In this document: piece after piece, positions 56,485 to 64,000 of the stretch
How positions within the stretch are numbered: position 1 is the first letter of the stretch
Layout: every line of letters begins with the position of its first letter
DNA from: Physcia stellaris
Lineage: Eukaryota; Ascomycota; Lecanoromycetes; Caliciales; Physciaceae
Reading direction: 5' to 3'
NCBI GenBank assembly: GCA_018902385.1
Contig: JABSSW010000040.1
Span: 310,001 to 374,000 of the forward strand
Length of the DNA: 64,000 bases
Notes under the pieces: generated by a model
What the model saw: the letters and a program-made list of their open reading frames with translations, nothing else
Told to the model about the DNA's origin: nothing
Database searches by the model: none
Position numbers and translations under genes: made by a program

Positions 56485-58194
56485 ATGGAAGACACACCAT
56501 ACTACCACTATCATTCACAAGAAGAGCTCGATGGACCCAGAGAGTGTTCCAAAGAAGAAGAAAAAGAGTCGGTACTTGTTAAAGAGGAGGAGGAGAAAAT
56601 CTCGGCCAAATCTGCCAGCAAACGAAGAATATCTTGTAGCGAAGATCCAGATTATAGCATCGATGTGTCAGCTTATCCGGATACCGATCCATCGCCCATT
56701 GTACAAAACATTCCCAAGGCCGAAGAAGCCTCGACTGACTCTTCCCAACACAAATCATCAAGCCCGCCGTCTTCCATGAAAGGGGACGACGACCTGTCAT
56801 CGATCGAACATCATGATAAACAAGTACAAGACAGTAACAAATGGGAGGATAGTCGTTTAAGTTCCAACAACAACATAGTTGAACAAGCTGATCCATCCGA
56901 GTGGACACCTAAGTTGCCGCCGACTAAGGTTCGCCCTACCACACCCTGGAGCACGTTTAGGCCTTCCCCTCTAGGCCAAAGTCCAATGAACGCTTCGGAA
57001 CTTGAAAGTCCTCGGTTACCAGCAAAGGCTCTCCTACCAAAAGAGCCATTGAAGAGCAAAAAGAAGAGGATAAGCCAGATGAGTGAAGATCTATCTGATT
57101 TTGGGGGTGATGGTCATTCAGAGGATTCCGGTCATGCTTCAGTCGAGCGGGGTCGGACATCAAAGAGGAGGTCAAGTCGAGGAGACGCTGAGATCGATGA
57201 AGATGAAACGACGGTGGACGCCAGTGTAGGAGATATCATTTCTCATACAGTACCTTTCCAGCATGAGTTGCCTCCAACTTCTCAATCTTATGGAGAAGGT
57301 GTTAGCAGATTGGTGAGAAGGACGTCTTGGGAAGTAGGGAATGAAGAGAATTCTGCAATAGACCGGCTATTGCTATCCGCCGAGGACTCTGACCGAGAAT
57401 CGCAACGATCATCAAGTCCACTCACGCAAGATCGCAAACGTAAATCATCCTCCTCTCCACCGTCACCGCCCTCTCCAAAACGTTCACGAACATCAACCCC
57501 GATAATTCAGGTCTCCGAAGAACGCCTCCCACTTCTTTTTGTGCTCCTGTCGCCAGACAGGTTCCTCCAACATCGTCACGTCGTCATTTCACTCCCTACC
57601 TCGTGGTATGAATTTCGCCAAATGACAATTCAGGTCTTTGCTCGCGGATCATGCGGTCCAGATATTCCTACCGAGATTTCGGATCAAGCAAAATTCATAA
57701 TGAGATGGAATAAGCTCAGGGGTCATGCGCACTGGACAACATTCCCTGGTGAGACTGAGCTTTGCGGCGACAACATCAATGCTGTGCTCCAGTGGACGCT
57801 TCATAATAGCTCGTACGACTTCTGTGAGATCCAAAACGAGCAGGAGACTGGAGCTGTCCCGAGCAAAGATTCTATCTCGGCCAAGTCCGGTATCAGTCAG
57901 GATAAGATGAATAGCATCGAAACAGTCGCTGAGACGGCACTAGGCTATGGTGGCGAGGGTGAAAAGGTCGGCAATGAACAGGCCCGGACGGTCAGCCGAA
58001 GGGCTAAGTCTAGCCAGAGTGAGTGTTTCAGATCAGAGAATATCGGACGAGGCCAGGAAGCCGAAAAAGAGATCGAGAATGCAAGGCCCACTAAGGCAAC
58101 GAAATCCAACACTGTATTGCACAGACCTCAGGTTGAGTTGGCCAGTGACCCGCAGGAGGATGTCGAGGATATGTCGGAGAACGAGGAAAGCTGA
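56485..58194 (+). CDS. Large acidic, mostly disordered protein of unknown function
   Basis: A single exon of 569 residues from ATG 56485 (MEDTPYYHYHSQEELDG). Residues 1-340 are disordered, dominated by Ser, Glu, Asp, Lys and Pro, with several basic patches (KSKKKRISQ, RGRTSKRRSSRG, KRKSSSSPPSPPSPKRSR) that look nuclear. About residues 345-460 form the only folded-looking part: LPLLFVLLSPDRFLQHRHVV, ISLPTSWYEFRQMTIQVF, FIMRWNKLRGHAHWTTF and INAVLQWTLHNSSYDFCEI, alternating strands and helices. The tail is again charged, ending DMSENEES. I know no family for the central block. Intact length and lack of introns argue for a real gene, possibly lineage-specific. Confidence 0.75.
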   Translation: MEDTPYYHYHSQEELDGPRECSKEEEKESVLVKEEEEKISAKSASKRRISCSEDPDYSIDVSAYPDTDPSPIVQNIPKAEEASTDSSQHKSSSPPSSMKGDDDLSSIEHHDKQVQDSNKWEDSRLSSNNNIVEQADPSEWTPKLPPTKVRPTTPWSTFRPSPLGQSPMNASELESPRLPAKALLPKEPLKSKKKRISQMSEDLSDFGGDGHSEDSGHASVERGRTSKRRSSRGDAEIDEDETTVDASVGDIISHTVPFQHELPPTSQSYGEGVSRLVRRTSWEVGNEENSAIDRLLLSAEDSDRESQRSSSPLTQDRKRKSSSSPPSPPSPKRSRTSTPIIQVSEERLPLLFVLLSPDRFLQHRHVVISLPTSWYEFRQMTIQVFARGSCGPDIPTEISDQAKFIMRWNKLRGHAHWTTFPGETELCGDNINAVLQWTLHNSSYDFCEIQNEQETGAVPSKDSISAKSGISQDKMNSIETVAETALGYGGEGEKVGNEQARTVSRRAKSSQSECFRSENIGRGQEAEKEIENARPTKATKSNTVLHRPQVELASDPQEDVEDMSENEES

Positions 58195-58833
58195 ACAACG
58201 GGATTTATTCTTCAAGCCCAGAACGGTTGGGCGTTGCATGTCGGATCAGTATATTAGGGCTATGATGAGAGTCTGCATTTCGAAGGGACAGGGTAGTAAG
58301 GTCTGCGGTGATTAGTATTACCCTTCCAGATAGTCCCACTAGCAATTATCCCACGGTCTGGTAGTAAGTGGTGCTAATTCTTATGATGCACTGATAGATC
58401 AGCGATTACCCGACTTGGGACAAAATCAGAAGATGATGTTGTCTTCATGTCGCCTTCATATGCTTTGTGCCAAACACGGGTAAGCGTATTATCATATTCG
58501 GTGAATCCGTGACGACGCATGGAAGGCAAGATAGCACCACACCAGACCATGGGATAGTTACTAGAATAGCTGGCAACTGGCAATGATGGTTGTCGCGCTT
58601 TGCATCAATCTGTGGCAGCTGGTGGCAGATGTCCGCTCTCAGATCTTTGCCTTCCCCCTGGACAACATCGAGCACTGAATAGCACCAAGCACGTGGTAAC
58701 CAGAGCTGGGAAGAAAACCGGCTTAAAAATGCTTTCAGTCAGTCATTCAACTTCCAAAAACGGGCTACGATGTTCCCATCCTTCTTTTGATGCTTCAAGG
58801 CGGACGCGTCCGAAAGTCATATAAACTTATGAC

Positions 58834-59301
58834 ATGTCCATCATGCTTCGATACCATCGCCTTCGCTGCACTCCAATCAGATTAATCCCAGTTGACCGAC
58901 GACGTCCTCGCTCGAGAAATGCAGTCCTCTTCAATACGCAGCCATCAAAGCCGTTCCTGTTACAGACCTATGCCGTACGCTATATGACATCTAGGCCAAA
59001 GATCCAGCGGTCGAGAAAGTTTTAGCGTCGCCAATCGTCATCAGCGTTGATGACGATACCGAGACCATACCATCGAGTTAGAAGCGAAAGTGAGATGCTA
59101 AAGATATTCCGAAGCACGAGAAGTAGTAGGAGGCCGAACACAGCGACGGGAATTCTCTCGAAGGAAGTAAAAGCTGACAGTCGACGACCGAGCACGCGGT
59201 GCGCCAGGTGTTGGAGGTGCCTGGAGCAGTTCGAGGTACTCAAGTATGAGAATAGAGCCTGTCGTTACCATCCAGATATGAGTCTGCTCTGCCGACCTTG
59301 A
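58834..59301 (+). pseudogene. Possible decayed gene with a zinc-binding C-terminal motif
   Basis: One plus-strand frame, interrupted by a stop at 59023-59025, runs from 58834 to 59301. It ends in CARCWRCLEQFEVLKYENRACRYHP-like text (key residues C-x2-C-x2-C...F...N...C-x-YHP), the shape of a small zinc site found at the end of several fungal multi-domain proteins. Other frames here contain PIVISVDDDTETIPSS, equally protein-like. No start and splicing pattern makes a complete gene, so decay is the simplest reading. The flanks (58195-58833 and 59302-59628) contain nothing supported. Confidence 0.3.
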
Positions 59302-59628
59302 CGCCTAGGTGAGACTGAGTTCGATGAACGAATTGCTAGCGTTTATTAGGCTTATGGCAATTGGGTGACGATTGACATGGAGTTGCTGCCAAGAGATCGG
59401 CTCCATGAAGGGATTGCAAGACTGAGAAGCATAAAGAGACCGACGATGAGTCAAGTAGTGTGTGGAAACGACTTCAAGCAGGATTGGTGACGTCCGAGTC
59501 GCTGAAGGAATATGAGTGACTTTTCAGGCCTAACTAATAGGGTTCAAATACCTCACTGATAATGAGAGACTGGAAAATGTCTCGCAACTATGGGGTATCA
59601 AAAGCACTAAAACTCCAGAGATAAAAGC

Positions 59629-61991
59629 TCAGCCAACAGTGACTTCGTCGTTACTAAATCTCCCAGAGATTGAGGGATAAGTCGACTTCGGCGCATCGGT
59701 TCCAGTTAAAACCATACGACGTTCGTCTTCTCCAAGCATCGTTGCCCGGTCTAAGAAGATAGCTTCAAACCATTTCCAGTCTGCATCGATTCGGTTCTTC
59801 GTCGCTGTCTCCATCCTTGAGACATCTTCAGCCTCTAGGACTTGCGCACTTAATCTCTCTTTTCTCGCAGCCTCACATTTCCAGTCAAAGTCCTCCAAGA
59901 GCACACTGGCACGCTTCTGTAATTTCTGGATCTCGCGAGTCTGCTGCTTTCGTAATGTCGATCTCTCCAAGTCCTGTGCATGGAGCAGTTGTTCGAGGAC
60001 GGCGGTTTGATCGATGCTGGCGTCCGCCTCCATGGCTTTGTTCAACGTCATTAGATAAACGTCTTGGTCCTGGCGGTGTCGACCCACCGTCTCAACCAGC
60101 TGACTGGCATGCTTTTTCCGCGCAGATTTGATCGGTTCTTGTGTTTCCATTGTTAATTTCTTCCTCTCCGAAGCCATCTCTTGCTCCTTGTCTAGGAGCC
60201 GGTCACGGGAAATAAGCGCTGCTTCCCTCTGTTCCACCTTTGCTAGATCCTCGTCATGGCGCCTTTGTATTGCTTGTTTCTGTTGCAGCCGGACGCTCTC
60301 TAGCCTCTCGCGAAGGCGCTCGAAGAACTCAGTGATCGCTTCCAATCTTTGGTACTCTCGGGCAGTGATTTGTCGAGCTTCTTCCGCCAATCTCTCATCT
60401 TCGGCTTCTCGTTCCTCGGCTACTAACCGCTCAGCAGCTTCTACCGCAGCGATTGCAGCCCTAACTTCGGCCTCTTCTGCCCTTGCCTCTGCTTCGAACC
60501 TGTCCAGTCGCCGCCTGATTTCATCCTCTCTCCGGCGCTGATCCGTCTCCGTACATAAGCATGTTTTCCATTTTGCACCACAAGTATAGCTGTACCATTT
60601 GTCAACTAAGCTCGAGTTTCTCCGTCTTGAACTTACCAGAACTCCGCTCCGCATTTGCAGGTGATATGCCTACATCCTGTGTTCAGCTCCACAACTGCTC
60701 GACAGTTGTAACATCTTTGCCAACCTGCACGCTCGGCCTGTTTCAATGTAGCATCAAGACCGAAATCGTGAGGACAGTCCTGGTTTTTGCCATGAGCAAC
60801 CCCACGACACATCGTGCAAACAGCAATTCTACAATGCGGACATTCCAGTGATCCATCAAATCCGTGTGCCCTACGGACATCAATCCATTTTGCACACTCG
60901 GGCGAGGGACAATAGTAACGATTAGCAACCGCAACAGCATATTCGAGCGCCTTCTCGTCGAAATGCACCATTTCCCGCACTGATAGGTGTGCGAGAATCG
61001 TCTTCCTTGGTATCTCCTGCAAGCAGCACTTGGGTGGGAAGGTCGACTCCGATTGGATGGCGGTGCTTATAAGTTGCGAGAAACACTCGGAGCAATAGCT
61101 GTGGCGGCATGATAGTAGAACAGCTTTTTTGCTTGGAACATCGTCAAAACAGCTCGTGCACTCATTGGTGCGTAGATTCTCGTTGTCGGAATAAGCGAGG
61201 TCTCGTTCTTTCCCTTTTCGACTGGCCAGAAACCTAAATACTCCTAAGGGCCTTTTACGAAAAGTGGCTCTTATTCCATTCGGTTCACTCACGTCATCCT
61301 GGGAACTGGCGAAAGTCGTCTGAGTGTAGATGGTTGGCGGCTTCAACCGATCAGGCTCTGATCCACTAGAACTCAAGCTCGTTTTCGATTCAAGACCACT
61401 TGATAATTCGCCAGACATTGATGAATTCGTTCGCCGGATAGACGCCGAGGCGGAGCTCTCAGACCCAGTCGTTGGAGCACCATCCTCGTCGCTTATTCTT
61501 GACTGAGTGATGGTGGTTCTGACAACGATAGCCTGGGTTCCGGATTGCCTTGAAGCCTGTAAGGCACGATGCTCATCAATCGACTCCTGGACTATGTTTC
61601 GTATTTCATCTGGTGCATCGACGTGAATACACTCAAGTTCGGATGGGATCTCGGAATCCCGCCAGTCCTCGGGGCTTTCCACAGCATGCTCGTCAGGTAT
61701 GTTTTTGACAGTCAAAGATTCAGCATTGACATTTGAAAGCTCAGGACGAGTTTCGGTAAGCTGATGAGGTTTGTAGTTGGACGAATCCACGGCCTTGAGT
61801 GTGAAGTTTTGCCGAGTGCGTCTTGGTTTTGCTGCACTAGGGAGGTTCTGCCTCCGATCAATTTTTTTCGCTGCTTGGGCCTCTCGCTGCTCCTGTGTAA
61901 AACTCATAGATCGGATATCCTGGCCGAGAGGTAGCATAATACTAAGCCTCTGGCACTCTACTCCCTTGGGTATTTGGCTATTGGTCGACAT
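59629..61991 (-). CDS. RBR-type (RING1-IBR-RING2) E3 ubiquitin ligase with long coiled-coil tail
   Basis: Exon 1 (61991-60637) and exon 2 (60589-59629), intron 47 bp, give 771 residues. Residues 1-275 are disordered, Ser/Thr-rich. RING1 (about 278-323: CTSC...CRHSYCSECF), IBR (about 350-407: YYCPSPEC...CPHCRIAVCTMCRG...QDCPHDF) and RING2 (about 427-462: CYNCRAVVELNTGCRHITCKCGAEFCYTCG) follow. The catalytic cysteine of the family corresponds to the one in NTGC (about 440), and the splice junction falls inside the FCYTCG motif. After RING2 comes about 250 residues of unbroken charged helix (RRREDEIRRRLDRFEAEARA and onward), a predicted coiled coil for self-association or substrate docking. ATG 61991 (MSTNSQIPK) was preferred; another is three codons upstream. 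The substrate is unknown. Confidence 0.93.
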
Positions 61992-63090
61992 GACCTGCAT
62001 CTCTTTTCAGGGTCCAGGGAACAGATGAGCGCTGAGATAGTATGGGTCCTTGGTCAAATCTAAGTTATACCCGACTTTGGAATGTACCATTGGATTTGCA
62101 TAGAGTTAGTGTTCGGGGCGATCGATTGATCACAGGTTAACAAACACGATAAGAGATACAGGAAGCCATGAACAGAGATACGTGAAGGACGAAGAGCGAA
62201 AGGCACGCGGGGGATCTATCGAGGGGGGAGCAGGGGTACTCTTGTAGATGGAGGTAGAGCTACATGGCGTTGTAACATGATTTCATGCACGAATACGGTT
62301 CAGACAAATCAGACCCAGCAACCAAGCCGCATTCGAACGGCTAAGCGGAGATTGCCTTGAGGGTGGCTGCGAACTGCACCTGTTTGACCTTACCATGACC
62401 GCAAGACATCTGGGGAAACTCCAAACTGCCTAAAAGGCAGCTTTCTAGAACGCGGGGCAAGTCTTCTGTCTCAAACCTGCACGCGGTCTAAAAGATGATC
62501 AAGACGAGCAAGGTTCATAGAGTTGCGAACCGTCCCTCCTGATCGGTCGATGGAGTATTGGCGCGCATTCTCCACGCACGCTCCTCGTCGTTTCAGGCCA
62601 TTTGAGCCGTTCGTCGCTTTCCAGTTTCGAAGCGGAAAGCCGTTCTTGCAGCTTTGCAGGTGTGCGGACAGGCCGATTGTGAGGCTCCACGTCGACACGA
62701 GAGCGCCGTGTACCTGCATGTCCAGATGGTTCGAGCGGTCTCGATAAAGCTCCTAGCGAGAGTTTTCGGGGGTCGTTGGTGTTGGTCTTTCCTTGGCTGC
62801 AGCATATAGAAAGTTGTTGATCTTTGCCTGTCTGAGGTTGACCAGCAGTGATCACCTAGGTAGCGCGCTTTAAGGCCAGACTAGAAGCTTAGCATACATG
62901 TAAGTAGCGATGGTGGCTTCAAATGCTCAGGGATTGACGATTGGACAAGTGCCTCCATTCGTTTGCAATTCTGCCTTTACAATGATACTCGTAATAATAA
63001 TCAGCCCAACACCACCCCATCGGGAGAATTGCTTACACTGTCAACATCGCCCCCATCTATACCGTGAAGTCGCCCCACCACGCCTCGATA
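61992..63090. other. 1.1-kb intergenic stretch, no supported gene
   Basis: The upstream region of the RBR gene and the flank of the Copia fossil. Overlapping frames on both strands at 62471-62855 are mutual shadows without conserved text. Confidence 0.5.
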
Positions 63091-63209
63091 TGTTGAAGTA
63101 GGAATAGTTCATTGATTATATCGATGATAATGCTAAGTGTACAGGATTTGGAGTTGAGGTTTTCACCAGGCTTCCTGCAACCCTAACCCTAGATGAGCTA
63201 ACTGCAACA
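63091..63209 (-). mobile_element. Copia LTR (3' LTR of the fossil at the window end)
   Basis: On the minus strand the LTR begins TGTTGCAG at 63209, right after a purine tract (GAGGGGGGG, about 63218-63210, the polypurine primer), and ends ...CAACA at 63091. That makes 119 bp with 5-bp inverted ends TGTTG/CAACA, a standard LTR signature. Inside it lie two telomere-like CCCTAA units (63181-63191), probably chance. A 17-bp palindrome ctcgaacc-g-ggttcgag (63216-63232) overlaps the purine tract. Base composition is normal, unlike the element interior. Its partner LTR would lie beyond the window. Confidence 0.65.
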
Positions 63210-64000
63210 CCCCCCCTCGAACCGGGTTCGAGTAAAGTCTACTGACGAAAATGAATTTATCACTCAAAATTGATGTGAATCTCATTTTACGCTGTAAAAC
63301 ATTCCAATATTCAATGTAATGATTTAAAATCGAAAAAATTCAACATGCTATGACAACAATACAACGCTTTTGAATTTAATTCATGCTCAACATTTGAATA
63401 AAACAACGAAACTTGATAAAAATCAGAATTTTGATAAATTCGTCGACAAACATGTTTTGAATAAAAATGTAATGTAAACGAATTCGATTAGTTTTGATTT
63501 CGTTTCGAATGTAATGATAAACGATATCGACGTGTTTGATGCGATCATGATAAATTGAATTTTCGACGAAAATTTTGACATTTTGATTATCGATATGTAT
63601 TTGTAAAATAACGTATTTGTCACGTTGATGATAAATGTGTAAATCGACGAACAAATTTCGAAATCATGTGATTTTTTTAATAATCGTCGAAATGATTATA
63701 TATTTTGCAACGCATGTGAAAGTGATCACGATAAATTGAAATTTTGACATTCAATTTATTGATTTTTCATTGAGAATGAAAACGTAAACGTCAATTGATT
63801 TTTTAATGATCAAATCGTTATCGTAATTGACGTCACAATAGTTTTGTAAATCAAAATTTTTTTTTTCGTAAACGATATTTAAACGATCAATGATATTGAA
63901 ATAATCGAAAATATCGTTTGCGACGTTCATGTGAATTTTGCTTGAATTTTGAACGAAACGATTGACGATGAAAATGACGTTAAAAACATTTGATTTGATT
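63091..64000 (-). mobile_element. Copia retrotransposon fossil, 3' part, interior heavily AT-mutated
   Basis: Minus-strand text at 63654-63376 matches the end of the Copia RNase H domain: IDNQNVKIFVENSIYHDRIKHVDI, then YHYIRNEI and MFVDEFIK-L (family: DNQ-AI-LAENP-YHARTKHIDI, YH-IRE, ADGLTKPL). The parts seen are RNase H, the purine tract and the 3' LTR; the element continues past the window end. It is broken. The interior shows the same CpT/CpC depletion as the block at 2-12.9 kb (63661-64000: one CpT, three ApG, no CpC or GpG in 340 bases), so it was probably mutated by the same process. It looks old, apart from the LTR. Confidence 0.7.

Noticed and set aside
59817-60541. Long plus-strand frames opposite the RBR ligase
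   Set aside because: They are antisense shadows of a strongly charged helical coding region; the Ser/Leu-rich text is the expected complement.
63181-63191. Telomere-like CCCTAACCCTA
   Set aside because: Only two units, lying inside a Copia LTR; not enough for an interstitial telomere or a chromosome end.

Overview
The window comes from the nuclear genome of a filamentous ascomycete (Pezizomycotina). The evidence is about 20 protein genes with short GT-AG introns (mostly 46-110 bp, many with CTGAC/CTAAC-like branch sites), a Pezizomycotina-type gene set, an intron-bearing tRNA-Ala, and long AT-rich blocks of mutated transposable elements set between GC-balanced gene regions. I cannot name the species. 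Introns were placed by reading frame and splice signals, and coding lengths were checked to be multiples of three.

Layout. 0.2-1.7 kb: an unrecognised gene with a 12-bp minisatellite. About 2.0-12.87 kb: an extremely AT-rich block in which a Plavaka/CACTA-like DNA-transposon transposase is still readable at about 5.7-9.2 kb. 12.9-13.55 kb: the 5' end of a broken Copia element, base composition normal. 14.3-63 kb: the gene region. In order it holds a CDK10/11-type kinase, NDUFAF7, a conserved acidic protein, the Golgi pH regulator GPHR, a tail-anchored-looking protein, an HMP-P kinase, an F-box/LRR protein, RAD9, an ATS1/RCC1-like protein, a secreted Cys-motif protein, RPS16, AAR2, RPS14, prephenate dehydrogenase TYR1, a YOP1/REEP protein, an NRDE/TANGO2 protein, a conserved hypothetical, MED27, an RRM protein, tRNA-Ala(CGC), an 822-bp TA-flanked MITE, a large acidic disordered protein, and an RBR ubiquitin ligase. 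63.09 kb to the window end: a second AT-rich block, which is a Copia fossil on the minus strand with its short LTR at 63.09-63.21 kb.

The genes are mostly housekeeping: translation (uS9, uS11), splicing (AAR2), transcription (MED27, CDK), DNA-damage checkpoint (RAD9), mitochondrial complex I assembly (NDUFAF7), secretory pathway (GPHR, YOP1), thiamine and tyrosine synthesis, and ubiquitin ligation. They form no operon or biosynthetic cluster. Several pairs share short divergent promoters or end within tens to hundreds of bases of each other.

Two observations stand out. First, in the AT blocks C is almost never followed by C or T (and G almost never preceded by A or G), while CpA and CpG are kept. 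Two hand-counted 300-bp samples contain one CpT and no ApG, CpC or GpG. This is not the CpA-directed pattern of classical repeat-induced point mutation and may mark a different mutational process. Second, five single-base frame breaks lie in G/C homopolymers of otherwise coherent host genes, always as if one base were missing, which points to systematic sequence under-calling rather than decay.
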